33,999 bases of DNA from a virus: positions 1 through 33,999 of the IMG/VR virus record IMGVR_UViG_3300043567_000117; one strand, written 5' to 3'. The notes beneath the pieces are model-generated. The model ran no database searches. It saw only the letters and a program-made list of their open reading frames with translations, and was not told where the DNA came from. Positions 1-8,899 of this stretch are shown piece by piece. How positions within the stretch are numbered: the first letter of the stretch is position 1; each line of letters begins with the position of its first letter. Both the position numbers and the translations under genes were made by a program.

Positions 1-323
1 TATTTAAATCAATAAAACTTCACGGTTTGAAAAGTATTAGAAGTAGAAAGCTTTCTACTATAGTTAGTAAAATGCTTCTATATGAAGTAACTGTGCTTTT
101 CCTTTTCCTTATGGACAAATATCTTTTGAATGAATTTGTTGTCTTATGGTTCGGGATTGAGTTTATGTTTACTAAAATGTGTGCTATAGTTCTTATATTT
201 ATAGAACTAGTTTCAGTTAAAGAAAACATAGAAGAAGCTTACAATATCGATATATGGAAGATGCTTAAGCGTTTATTGAGCAGAGCCAAAGAGATTAAGT
301 CTGATATCGATGACTTAAAATAA
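1..323 (+). CDS. Holin-like membrane protein, 5' end cut off by window edge
   Basis: Probable holin, the protein that opens the inner membrane at the end of infection. The reading frame is open from base 3 with no stop before it, so the true start lies outside the window; the TTG at 27 is probably not the start. The visible part has two hydrophobic stretches (around LFLFLMDKYLL and the segment FVVLWFGIEF to CAIVLIFIELV), then a charged amphipathic tail ending in KSDIDDLK. The pattern of a membrane helix followed by 'ELVSVKENIEEA' and a lysine-rich tail matches small phage holins that I know from Bacteroidota phages ('ELISIDEN'-type). It lies 10 bases before the first fibre gene, a usual place for lysis genes in late operons. 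No endolysin is visible; it may lie upstream. It could be another small membrane protein, since holins are recognised mainly by topology. Confidence 0.66.
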   Translation, partial: FKSIKLHGLKSIRSRKLSTIVSKMLLYEVTVLFLFLMDKYLLNEFVVLWFGIEFMFTKMCAIVLIFIELVSVKENIEEAYNIDIWKMLKRLLSRAKEIKSDIDDLK

Positions 324-333
324 ACTTGGAATA

Positions 334-3300
334 ATGTCACAGATAAGTTCATATCCGATATTATCAAATCCTACATTAAGTGATCTATTAATAGGTACTG
401 ATGTAGACAATTTGAATCTTACCAAAAACTTTTCGATAAGTTCTATAGGTGATCTTATTGGATTGGACTATGTGCCATATACAGGTGCTTTACAAAATGT
501 AAACTTAGGTTCATTTAATATTACATCTTCAGCATTTATTGTTGGAGGTGGAACATCTAGTCAATTTTTAAAAGCAAACGGTACCCTTGATTCTACAGTA
601 TATGTTCCTGCAACAAGGACTATTACAATTAACTCTGTAGGATATGACTTAAGTGCAAATAGATCTTGGGATCTAAACACAATTAATAGCTTAACCACAA
701 CAGGTACAAGCGGTGCTGCTACATATGTAGGTAAAGTTTTAAATATACCTATATATCAAGCACAAGGTAATTATATCACTCAACTTTCAGGAGAAGCAAC
801 TGCTGTTGGTCCGGGTAATGCTGTTGTTACACTTGATAATACTGCTGTAATCAGCAAGGTATTGACCGGTTTAAATGTAACAGGTGGTAACATCATTGCT
901 TCTGATACTATACTACAGGCATTTGGAAAAGTACAGAACCAAATTAATGGGCTTGTTGGTGGTGTTCAGTACCAAGGTACATGGAATGCTGCCACCAATA
1001 CACCTACTTTGCAGAGTTCTGTTGGTACAAAAGGACACTACTATGTAGTAAGTGTTCCCGGTAATACTAACCTAAATGGAATTACTGATTGGAAGTTAGG
1101 TGATTGGGCTATCTATGATGGAACAGCTTGGCAAAAGGTAGACAACACTGATTCAGTAATTAGTGTTAATGGTTATACCGGAGAAGTTATACTTACTTAC
1201 AGTGATGTAGGTGCTCCTCCATCTACAAGAACTCTTACAATCAATGGTGTTGGGTATGACCTAAGTGCAAACAGAGCTTGGACTGTAGGTGATGTACGTA
1301 CAGATAGTTCTTATGCTAACCCATCATGGATTACTTCATTAGCTTGGAGTAAAATTACTAGTACTCCTACTACTCTTGCAGGTTATGGGATTACTGATGG
1401 AGTTAATACTTCTAGGACGTTAACTATTAATGGAACTTCTTATGATCTTAGTGCCAATCGTACATGGTCAGTAGGTACAGTTACTAGCATTGCTACTAGT
1501 GGACCAATTACAGGTGGACCAATTACAGTATCCGGTACAATTGGTATTACTCAATCAGGTGCAACTTCAGATGGTTACCTAAGTAGTTCAGATTGGAATG
1601 CATTTAATAATAAGCAGGAGGTAATATCTGTATCTGCTCCATTAACATTTGTATCAGGTGTTGTTGGGATTACACAGGCAGGATCTTCTTCAAATGGATA
1701 TTTAAGTAGCACTGATTGGACTACATTTAATAATAAGCAAAATGCATTAGTAAATCCTGTAACAGGTACAGGTACACTATATACTCTTCCTATGTGGGGA
1801 GGTGCGACATCATTAGTAAATAGTCCATTATCTTATGGATCTGATTCATTTAATTTTCAGTACAATAGTACAACCGGAGCATCTGTAGTATTTTCTAACA
1901 TAGGACTTACTCCATACTCTTACACAGTAACTATGAATAACTTTGGATCTCCAAGATCAACAGTTCATAGTTATACTGATGGGATTGTATATCACAATAT
2001 TGCAGGAACTCAGTATCAAAGAATCTTTGCTAATGGTAATACTATTATTGGACAAGGGCTTACTGATACAGGATATAAGCTTTATGTTGAAGGAGAAGTA
2101 TTTATAAACTCAGTAACAAATGCAGCTACTGATCCAAACAAATATATGGTTTGGGATACAGGTTCGGTTAAATATGTTACTGCTAGTCAGATGATTACTA
2201 CTCTAGGTGCAGTACCGTATACAGGTGCTACTGCAAATGTTAACCTAGGTGAGTTTGGACTTACTACAGGATACTTAGGATTTGATCTTACTCCTACCAA
2301 TACACCTGTTACTCAGGGTACAATGTATTGGGATGATAGTGAGTTGACTGTAGCTCTAAACATGGGTACGGTTACACAACATATTGGTGAAGATGTATAT
2401 TACAATGTAAAGAATAGTTCAGGTGCAAATATACCAAAGGGTACCGCTGTTAGATTTGCAGGTACTGATGGAAATAGTGGACATATATTAATTGCTCCTT
2501 TCTTAGCTGATGGTACTTATCCATCTGCTTATTTTATGGGAGTAACTGCTGCCTCTATATCCAATGGTAGCTTTGGAAAGGTAGTTCAGTTTGGTAAGTT
2601 AGAAGGAGTAAATACAAATAGTTTTACTAGTGGAGCTATTTTATATGCATCTACAACTGTAGCAGGAGGATTTCAAACTACTGTTCCTGTAGCTCCTGAT
2701 AACATTGTTCAGGTAGCTGCTGTATTATCTTCTGCAAATAATGGGAAGATTATGGTTAGACCTATTTTAGGTTCTAACATAACACAAGATGAAGGGGTTG
2801 TTATTACATCTCCTGTATTGAATCAAGGATTATTTTATGATTCAGGTCTATGGGTAAATAAGACTATAGCATCTGCACTAGGATATACTCCTGCAAATCA
2901 AGCAACCACACTTACTATTAATGGAAGTGCTTATGATCTAAGTTCAAATAGATCATGGAGTGTAGGTACTGTTACTTCTGTAAACATGAGTGTCCCTACA
3001 GGATTTGCAATAGGAGGAAATCCGGTTACATCTAGTGGAACTCTTGCTTTATCTTTTGCATCAGGATACAGTTTGCCTACAGATGCTAGTCAATCTAATT
3101 GGGATGTTGCTTATAATAACAGAATTACATCGCTTAATACTACTCCATCAAGTGGTGCTGCTACTTTAATTGGAAATGTTCTTACTATTCCTGTATATCA
3201 AGAGCAGGGTAATTACATTACTTCTTTAACAGGTGAAGCCACTGCAAGTGGTCCCGGTGCAGCTTCTGTTACACTAACCAACTCAGCTGTTACCGGTAAG

Positions 3301-4176
3301 ATCCTTACAGGTCTATCTGTGGCAGGATCTTCTATATCGGCTACAGATAGTATACTTGCTGCATTTGGTAAGCTTCAGGGTCAAATAAATGACCTTATTG
3401 GAGGTCTTCAATATCAGGGTACTTGGAACGCATCTACAAACACTCCAACGATTACATCAGGAGTTGGTACAGATGGTCACTTCTATATTGTTAGTGTCGC
3501 AGGTAACACCACTATTGATGGCATTACTGATTGGCAGATTGGTGATTGGATTGTATTTCATGGTACTGCATGGCAGAAGGTTGATAACACTGAATCTGTT
3601 GTATCTGTAAATGGATTGACAGGAGCTGTGAATCTTACTACTTCAAATATTTCTGAGGGTACTAACTTATATTTTACAAACAGTAGAGCTAGACAGGCTA
3701 TAAGCTTGACCACTACAGGATCAAGTGGTGCATCTACATATGACAATGGTACAGGTGTATTGAATGTACCTCAGTATACATTAAGTGGATTGGGAGGAGT
3801 TCCTACTACAAGAACATTGACTATCAATGGTACTAGCTATGACTTGAGTGCTGATAGATCTTGGACAATTGTAGCAGGTATAACAGGGAGTGGTACTACA
3901 AACTATATTAGTAAATTTAGTGCTAGTGATACAATTGCAAACAGTTTATTATTTGACAATGGATCAGGAGTAGGCTTAGGAACAGCAAGTATTAATGCTT
4001 CAGCATTGTTTCAGATGGATAGTACTACAAAAGGATTCTTGCCTCCACGAATGACAGCTGCTCAGAGAGGATCTATTAGTTCTCCTGCTGAAGGATTGAT
4101 AGTTTATCAGACAGATTCGGTAATAGGTTTGTATATTTACAGCAACTCCACGTGGAGATCATTAACAATGGTATAA
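334..4176 (+). CDS. Large modular tail fibre protein, 1280 aa
   Basis: Virion fibre, probably involved in host binding. The protein is Thr/Ser/Gly/Asn-rich and strongly repetitive. The first ~40 residues (MSQISSYP... LIGTD... TKNFSI) form a short module shared with the 79-aa protein at 9635, probably an attachment end. Five copies of a TLTING-x-x-YDLS-A/S-x-R-x-W repeat start near residues 94, 298, 360, 858 and 1159. Two copies of a 173-residue module (residues 116-288 and 930-1102) include the phrase 'GTAWQKVDNT'. A 'GYLSS-x-DW-x-x-FNNKQ' pair lies in the middle, and 'VPYTGA-x-x-NVNLG' occurs twice. The end has 'TTKGFLPPRMTAAQR', a common C-terminal phrase of Bacteroidota phage fibres, and no S74 domain. 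The ATG is preceded by an A-rich stretch without Shine-Dalgarno. Role is by family resemblance; the receptor is unknown. Confidence 0.85.
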   Translation: MSQISSYPILSNPTLSDLLIGTDVDNLNLTKNFSISSIGDLIGLDYVPYTGALQNVNLGSFNITSSAFIVGGGTSSQFLKANGTLDSTVYVPATRTITINSVGYDLSANRSWDLNTINSLTTTGTSGAATYVGKVLNIPIYQAQGNYITQLSGEATAVGPGNAVVTLDNTAVISKVLTGLNVTGGNIIASDTILQAFGKVQNQINGLVGGVQYQGTWNAATNTPTLQSSVGTKGHYYVVSVPGNTNLNGITDWKLGDWAIYDGTAWQKVDNTDSVISVNGYTGEVILTYSDVGAPPSTRTLTINGVGYDLSANRAWTVGDVRTDSSYANPSWITSLAWSKITSTPTTLAGYGITDGVNTSRTLTINGTSYDLSANRTWSVGTVTSIATSGPITGGPITVSGTIGITQSGATSDGYLSSSDWNAFNNKQEVISVSAPLTFVSGVVGITQAGSSSNGYLSSTDWTTFNNKQNALVNPVTGTGTLYTLPMWGGATSLVNSPLSYGSDSFNFQYNSTTGASVVFSNIGLTPYSYTVTMNNFGSPRSTVHSYTDGIVYHNIAGTQYQRIFANGNTIIGQGLTDTGYKLYVEGEVFINSVTNAATDPNKYMVWDTGSVKYVTASQMITTLGAVPYTGATANVNLGEFGLTTGYLGFDLTPTNTPVTQGTMYWDDSELTVALNMGTVTQHIGEDVYYNVKNSSGANIPKGTAVRFAGTDGNSGHILIAPFLADGTYPSAYFMGVTAASISNGSFGKVVQFGKLEGVNTNSFTSGAILYASTTVAGGFQTTVPVAPDNIVQVAAVLSSANNGKIMVRPILGSNITQDEGVVITSPVLNQGLFYDSGLWVNKTIASALGYTPANQATTLTINGSAYDLSSNRSWSVGTVTSVNMSVPTGFAIGGNPVTSSGTLALSFASGYSLPTDASQSNWDVAYNNRITSLNTTPSSGAATLIGNVLTIPVYQEQGNYITSLTGEATASGPGAASVTLTNSAVTGKILTGLSVAGSSISATDSILAAFGKLQGQINDLIGGLQYQGTWNASTNTPTITSGVGTDGHFYIVSVAGNTTIDGITDWQIGDWIVFHGTAWQKVDNTESVVSVNGLTGAVNLTTSNISEGTNLYFTNSRARQAISLTTTGSSGASTYDNGTGVLNVPQYTLSGLGGVPTTRTLTINGTSYDLSADRSWTIVAGITGSGTTNYISKFSASDTIANSLLFDNGSGVGLGTASINASALFQMDSTTKGFLPPRMTAAQRGSISSPAEGLIVYQTDSVIGLYIYSNSTWRSLTMV
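613..669 (+). repeat. TLTING/YDLSANR repeat, copy 1
   Basis: Codes for TRTITINSVGYDLSANRSW, the first of five copies in the fibre gene. The other four are listed separately at 1225, 1411, 2905 and 3808. Confidence 0.75.
679..1197 (+). repeat. Copy 1 of a 519-nt in-gene duplication (fibre module)
   Basis: Codes for residues 116-288 of the 1280-aa fibre. It aligns without a gap, codon for codon, to 3121-3639 of the same gene. The phrases GNYIT, GEATA, YQGTWNA, GITDW and GTAWQKVDNT are kept in both, while the DNA has diverged at many third positions, so the duplication is old or was acquired as two related modules. Confidence 0.85.
1225..1281 (+). repeat. TLTING/YDLSANR repeat, copy 2
   Basis: Codes for TRTLTINGVGYDLSANRAW at residues 298-316 of the fibre. 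It follows copy 1 of the long duplication. Confidence 0.75.
1411..1467 (+). repeat. TLTING/YDLSANR repeat, copy 3
   Basis: Codes for SRTLTINGTSYDLSANRTW and continues into SVGTVTS, which is also seen after copy 4. Confidence 0.75.
2905..2958 (+). repeat. TLTING/YDLSANR repeat, copy 4
   Basis: Codes for TTLTINGSAYDLSSNRSW and is followed by SVGTVTS. It precedes copy 2 of the long duplication. Confidence 0.72.
3121..3639 (+). repeat. Copy 2 of a 519-nt in-gene duplication (fibre module)
   Basis: Codes for residues 930-1102 of the 1280-aa fibre and is the gapless partner of 679-1197. Both copies carry the 'aggTxxG-WN-TNTPT' to 'WQKVDNT' block that I know as a repeated unit of phage fibres. Each copy lies near a YDLSANR-type repeat, suggesting a composite unit. 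Confidence 0.85.
3808..3864 (+). repeat. TLTING/YDLSANR repeat, copy 5
   Basis: Codes for TRTLTINGTSYDLSADRSW, the last copy. It follows copy 2 of the long duplication, just as repeat copy 2 follows duplication copy 1, so the order of modules is repeated too. Confidence 0.73.
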
Positions 4177-4179
4177 GAT

Positions 4180-7100
4180 ATGTCGAATTTAGCAACTATA
4201 GTAAACAACATATTAGCTGACAGTGGGATTGATGACATCAGTGTTGTCATTGGATCAGGCACTTCAGGTTATATACCTGTGTTTACATCTACCGGTAGAA
4301 CTATTGGAAATAGTATTCTTAATCAAAGTGGAGGTAACTTATTAATTGGAGGCAACATTGCTCTTCACGCAGGTAACTTTAATTCATACGCTCCTACGCT
4401 AACAGGTGTAGGTGCTAGTGGTACGTGGAGTATTAGCATTACAGGTAATGCAGATACAGTTGATGGGTACCATATGAATCAAAATTTGTTGACTACTTCT
4501 ACTCCAACATTTGCAGGTTTGACCACCAATGGAAATATAACTGTAAACGGAATAGGAATATTTAATTCAACAAATGATCATCAGATTTCTTTAAGAAGTT
4601 CAGATGTATGGACAGGTATTGAATTCGATGATTCTCAAAGTGGGGTTGACTATATATGGTTCAATGGTACTTATCAAACTTTTGCTATTGGTGGAGGAGG
4701 AGCTAGTGTATCCGGAAAGAAACTTCACATTGATGGGGGTACAACTATTGGTGCTAATTATGATTCTACATCTGTTCCTAGTAATGGATTAGCTGTTGAA
4801 GGTACAATAAAAGGAGCTGCTTATTTTGATTCACAGGCAAATAGTGGGTTTAGACTTAGAAATTCTTCAGATTCTGCTAACGTAGGTGGATTTACTAGAA
4901 GAGGACTTTGGGAAGGTAATTCTAATTATGATCCTGCTATATGGGCAGAGACAGGTTATGGAATTTATTTATATACAAATGGTAGTGCAAGCCCAAGAAT
5001 AACTGTAGATACAAATGGTAACACTACTATTCATGGTGCTTTAGGTGTAGGTCAATCTCCTAACACAAGTTACAGAATTATTACAGCAGGAGATATATAT
5101 CTTAATGGTAATGCAAATGGATGGGCAGAGGGAACTTGGAAACAACGTAGAGGAGGAGGAACTTACTATGATGTAATTGATACAGGAAACTTCAACTCCT
5201 ATGCACCTACATTAACAGGAGGTGGAGCAAGTGGGACATGGCCAATTAGTATTGCAGGTAATGCATCAAATACGAGTAGCATAAGTAATGCTGTTGGTAG
5301 TTCTTACACTTGGACAGGAGAACAATATTTTAGATCAAATAGAAATACAACTTCTTCTAATCCTCCACTGCAAGCTTACTCAAATGATTCAGGTGGAGCA
5401 ATTATGTCATTCCATAGAGCAGGAGTTTATGCTGTAAACTTTGGGCTTGATTCTGATAACGTAATGCGGATTGGGGGTTGGTCTGCACCTAATAGTTTAT
5501 GGCAACTAGATATGTCAGGCAATAATTATATTGCAGCTTCATCAAGAGCTCCAATATTTTATGACTTAGATAACACAGCATATTATATTAATGGTGCAAA
5601 TACTTCTGATTTAAATGCTCTTAAATTAAATGGACTTTTCTTAGATAGAGAAGAAGGAGCTGCTAGAGGTATTAGTTGGTATTCAGCATCATTTACTGCA
5701 TGGTCACAGTATATGTCACCTGCAGGTGCAGGTGGTTCAGGTCCTACAGGAAATATAACTGCTCCAAGTGGTACTCTTGTTACATCTTGGGGACTAAGAA
5801 GTTTTATTGAAAATGTGAGTGGTTATGGTTGGACATTTGAAAGCGGAACAACTACCGGTCAACCAAGTATAGTAGCTGAAATTCGTTCTTCTGATGGATC
5901 CGCACAGTTTAATGGAAGTGTTAGATCCCCTATATTCTTTGATTCTAACAATACTAATTATTATTTAGATCCTGCATCTACATCTTCATTAAGAACAGTT
6001 GGTTCATGGAGATCTGATTCAGCTGCATGGGATGGTGAGTTTAATGGTAAGATTCAATATCATGCTAACAGTTGGTATTTTCAAGCAGCAGGAGATTGGT
6101 TATTTAGAAATTCAGGAGGAACTAATGTATTTTCTGTAGCACAGAGTGGTAGAGTTTTCTATTCTAACTATCTAGTATCTACTAATAGTGGAGGTCTAAT
6201 GGGTGATTACAATGTTGCAGGTACTACGACAAAAGTAATTTGGACTATTGGTGAATCTTGGCCATTAGCTAGTATGTACGGATTAGCTTATGAATATGGG
6301 AGTGGATATGGCCATCATTTGGCATTAAAAAATAATGGGACAACATATTCTAGAATTGGCTTTGCAGGAGATTCTTTTCTTGGTGGATCAAATTCAGCAG
6401 GAGGTGATTTTAGAGCTCCAATATTCTATGATTCAAATGACACAGGATACTATGTAGATCCAAACTCGACATCAAATGATGCTCTTAGGATTCGAGGAGG
6501 TGCTTTATTTGGGCCTAATCCTACATGGGGAGAATATCTTGCAGTTGGTACAAATGGTCGTTGGTCCGGTTCTTATGCATCTGTTGCTACCACAAATGGA
6601 AATTTGCACTTAGATGCTAAAGATGGAAGTAATATTTATTTAGCTTGGTATAATGGGTCTGATGTAATTGTTGGTGGAGGTATTCAATCTACTATTTATT
6701 ACGATAGAAATGATACAGGATTTTATGTTAATCCTAATAGTGCTTCAAGATTAAATATCATATACCCAAACACTAGTTATTTTGGAGTTGATGGTAATAA
6801 GGGATATGGTCAAGGGTTTGGAACATACTCATCGTCTCTACATAAGATAGCATACATGTCTTTTGATTGGGATTCTAATTACGATACTTATTCAAATCAT
6901 GGAATCGCTTCCACTAGTCGTTTTGGAGGTTTTTCAGATAGTATGAGTATTAACTCATATAATGATATTAATTTAAGAATTGATACTAATGACAATGATT
7001 CATCTTCGTATGTAAGATTTCACCATCACACTACAGGAGAAAATACATTTGCATACATAGGATACAACCATTGTATTAGTGAATTCCAAATGTTCCTTGC

Positions 7101-7698
7101 AGGCATGTATTGCACTAGCAGTTATTCAGGATATTGCTACAATGATGGATATTATAATGGTGGATATAGTTCATCTGCTTACATGAGAAGTTCTGATTTT
7201 TGTCAAATATTTAATACAGGATTCTGTGGATTATATGTAGTTAATTATGGACCATCAATGGATTTTGGTACATATAGTTTGATTCAGAGACCTTCTACAG
7301 GAGAATGCTTCTGTTATGATGGTGGAAGTGGAACTCTTTATATAGGTGGTAATATATGTCAAAACTATTATTCTGATTGTAAATACAAGGAAAACATTAC
7401 AGAGATTGATTCAGCTCTTGATAAGATTGAAGCAATGCGTGGGGTTGAGTTTGATTGGAATGAATTAGGTGAAGAAGAAGCATTTAGAAAAGGACATGAG
7501 GTTGGAGTGATCGCACAAGAAGTTCAGGCTGTATATCCTCAAGCTGTTAGAGAAGTTTATAAAGAAAGAGAAGACTATGTAGCAACTGCTCTTGTTGTTG
7601 ATTATGAAAAGTTCACACCTCTTCTTATTCAATCAATAAAAGAACTTAAGGTCAAAGTTGACAACATAAAATCTAGATTAGATGCAGGCGGTTTATAA
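4180..7698 (+). CDS. Tail fibre/spike with C-terminal S74 self-cleaving chaperone, 1172 aa
   Basis: Virion fibre or spike that trimerises with the help of an intramolecular chaperone, which then cuts itself off. The S74 domain covers residues 1065-1172. It begins SDCKYKENI, where Ser1065 and Lys1070 have the spacing of the family's Ser-Lys catalytic pair, and continues with the family phrases GVEFDWN, GVIAQEVQAVYPQAV, VDYEKFTPLLIQSIKEL and a closing coiled coil. Cleavage is expected just before Ser1065. Upstream are two 'NFNSYAPTLTG-x-GASGTW' units (near residues 66 and 337) and four 'PIFYD-x-x-(N/D)T-x-YY' units (near 457, 582, 745, 836). All nine cysteines lie near the end: eight in the ~110 residues before the cut, one at 1067. 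The gene starts 3 bases after the previous one and overlaps the next by 17. No enzymatic spike domain was recognised. Confidence 0.87.
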   Translation: MSNLATIVNNILADSGIDDISVVIGSGTSGYIPVFTSTGRTIGNSILNQSGGNLLIGGNIALHAGNFNSYAPTLTGVGASGTWSISITGNADTVDGYHMNQNLLTTSTPTFAGLTTNGNITVNGIGIFNSTNDHQISLRSSDVWTGIEFDDSQSGVDYIWFNGTYQTFAIGGGGASVSGKKLHIDGGTTIGANYDSTSVPSNGLAVEGTIKGAAYFDSQANSGFRLRNSSDSANVGGFTRRGLWEGNSNYDPAIWAETGYGIYLYTNGSASPRITVDTNGNTTIHGALGVGQSPNTSYRIITAGDIYLNGNANGWAEGTWKQRRGGGTYYDVIDTGNFNSYAPTLTGGGASGTWPISIAGNASNTSSISNAVGSSYTWTGEQYFRSNRNTTSSNPPLQAYSNDSGGAIMSFHRAGVYAVNFGLDSDNVMRIGGWSAPNSLWQLDMSGNNYIAASSRAPIFYDLDNTAYYINGANTSDLNALKLNGLFLDREEGAARGISWYSASFTAWSQYMSPAGAGGSGPTGNITAPSGTLVTSWGLRSFIENVSGYGWTFESGTTTGQPSIVAEIRSSDGSAQFNGSVRSPIFFDSNNTNYYLDPASTSSLRTVGSWRSDSAAWDGEFNGKIQYHANSWYFQAAGDWLFRNSGGTNVFSVAQSGRVFYSNYLVSTNSGGLMGDYNVAGTTTKVIWTIGESWPLASMYGLAYEYGSGYGHHLALKNNGTTYSRIGFAGDSFLGGSNSAGGDFRAPIFYDSNDTGYYVDPNSTSNDALRIRGGALFGPNPTWGEYLAVGTNGRWSGSYASVATTNGNLHLDAKDGSNIYLAWYNGSDVIVGGGIQSTIYYDRNDTGFYVNPNSASRLNIIYPNTSYFGVDGNKGYGQGFGTYSSSLHKIAYMSFDWDSNYDTYSNHGIASTSRFGGFSDSMSINSYNDINLRIDTNDNDSSSYVRFHHHTTGENTFAYIGYNHCISEFQMFLAGMYCTSSYSGYCYNDGYYNGGYSSSAYMRSSDFCQIFNTGFCGLYVVNYGPSMDFGTYSLIQRPSTGECFCYDGGSGTLYIGGNICQNYYSDCKYKENITEIDSALDKIEAMRGVEFDWNELGEEEAFRKGHEVGVIAQEVQAVYPQAVREVYKEREDYVATALVVDYEKFTPLLIQSIKELKVKVDNIKSRLDAGGL

Positions 7699-8011
7699 TT
7701 GGAAATTAGGAAGAATAGAAGCTAAGAAAAGCTTTAGAGATAAGTTTGGTAACGTAAGAGAAAACGTAATCAAATCAGTAGAACTAATTCTTGTAGGCGA
7801 GAAAGGTGATGATAGAAAAGAATATACTACTAATGTTTATTTTAACTTGATTGATCTATCTAATTTTAAAGATGCATCAACACTTTCAAAAGAGGAAGTA
7901 CTTCAATGGGCACTTGAAAAAATTGATCCTAAAGAGAAACAGTATATTGAAAGAATTGTTAAATTACAGCTCAATGAAGAAGAGTCAAAGACTCTAACAA
8001 TAGAACTATAA
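7682..8011 (+). CDS. Small phage protein, possibly DUF7936-like, 109 aa
   Basis: Function unknown. The protein begins with VYNWKLGRIEAKKS, contains 'NVRENVIKSVELILVGEKGD' and ends with helical, charged sequence around LSKEEVLQWALEKIDPKE. This pattern (Y-x-W near the start, a central N-V-I stretch, an EE-x-x-x-W helix) resembles the 118-aa protein at 9277, and both look like the small DUF7936-type proteins often found next to fibre genes in phages. A chaperone or tail-assembly role is a guess from position. The ATG lies inside the end of the S74 fibre gene, overlapping by 17 bases, so translation may be coupled. Confidence 0.6.
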   Translation: MQAVYNWKLGRIEAKKSFRDKFGNVRENVIKSVELILVGEKGDDRKEYTTNVYFNLIDLSNFKDASTLSKEEVLQWALEKIDPKEKQYIERIVKLQLNEEESKTLTIEL

Positions 8012-8020
8012 TTTAATAAA

Positions 8021-8899
8021 ATGAACATTCTGCTTGATATCAATGGAGGGCTTGGCAAGAACATAGCCTCAACAGCATTTTGTGCAAGGATAAAAAAGAA
8101 ATATCCTGAAAGTAAACTGATAGTATTTACATTTTGGAAAGATGCTTTTCTAAATAATCCTAATGTAGATGTATGTCTTGAAAAAGGAGAGGACAATGAC
8201 TTCTATGAAAAGTACGTTGAAGGACAAGAGATTTTATTTTTAGTAACTGATCCGTATTTAATGAATGCCCATATGAATAAAAAGGAGCATTTAATACAGA
8301 CATGGTTTTCAATGATTGGAGAGGAATACAATGATGAACTTCCTGAACTTTATTTTACCAAACAAGAGAAGCAATACTACAATCAGTTCTTTAAGTTTCC
8401 AAAAGATGTATTTATAATTCAGGCTAATGGTGGAGGGAAACCTCAGCAGGGAATGGATTCATATAATTGGGCTAGAGATATTCCACCTAATTTGGTCCAA
8501 AAAATTATTGATAAGTATAGTGAAGATTATTCTGTTGGAGTAATAAGACAAGGACATCAAATAAAGTATAACAATTGTCTAGATTTCAGAGACAAATGGA
8601 GAATGCTTGCAATAGGAATGAAGTCTTCAAATAAGAGACTATTTATAGATAGTTCTTTTCAGCATGTTGCAGCAGCATTAAATTTACCATCTACAGTTCT
8701 TTGGAGCGTAACTGATCCTAAAGTATTTGGGTACAAAATACATGACAACATATTAGCAAATCCTCATACTAAATATCAAAAACCTACAGATATTGCAAAT
8801 AAGTTTAGGTTTGTTGAACCTTTACAAAATATGCCATATGAAAGTTTTAACGAAGTTTTCAACTTTGATTCCATAATCAAATCTATTAATAGACAATGA
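8021..8899 (+). CDS. GT9-like (heptosyltransferase-like, GT-B) glycosyltransferase, 292 aa
   Basis: Likely transfers a sugar to an unknown acceptor. The N-terminus DINGGLGKNIASTAFCARIK followed by KKKYPESKLIVFT matches the opening of glycosyltransferase family 9 proteins, where a glycine-rich loop precedes a helix and a beta strand. The C-terminal half has FIDSSFQHVAAALNLPSTVL, equivalent to the 'DSG-x-x-H-x-A-A-x-x-x-x-P' nucleotide-sugar site of the family. Length is close to, slightly below, the usual 300-350 aa. The last bases form an ATGA overlap with a DUF6165 gene. Bacterial relatives act in lipopolysaccharide synthesis. In a phage late operon, next to fibres, it could modify a virion protein or the host surface; neither is shown here. 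Alternative: a GT-B fold enzyme of another family. Confidence 0.72.
   Translation: MNILLDINGGLGKNIASTAFCARIKKKYPESKLIVFTFWKDAFLNNPNVDVCLEKGEDNDFYEKYVEGQEILFLVTDPYLMNAHMNKKEHLIQTWFSMIGEEYNDELPELYFTKQEKQYYNQFFKFPKDVFIIQANGGGKPQQGMDSYNWARDIPPNLVQKIIDKYSEDYSVGVIRQGHQIKYNNCLDFRDKWRMLAIGMKSSNKRLFIDSSFQHVAAALNLPSTVLWSVTDPKVFGYKIHDNILANPHTKYQKPTDIANKFRFVEPLQNMPYESFNEVFNFDSIIKSINRQ

Noticed and set aside
27-29. TTG as the start of the holin-like gene
   Set aside because: The frame is open back to the window edge and the upstream codons read naturally into the gene, so the true start is outside the window.
3389-3610. An open frame inside the fibre gene in another + frame
   Set aside because: It lies in the repeat copy 2 region and is explained by the fibre's codon pattern.
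334-4176. CRISPR-like or tandem DNA repeat array
   Set aside because: The repeats are unevenly spaced, coding, diverged at the DNA level, and part of one long protein.
7000-7700. Diversity-generating retroelement variable region near the fibre end
   Set aside because: No reverse transcriptase or template repeat is present in the window, and no adenine-biased variable/template pair was found.
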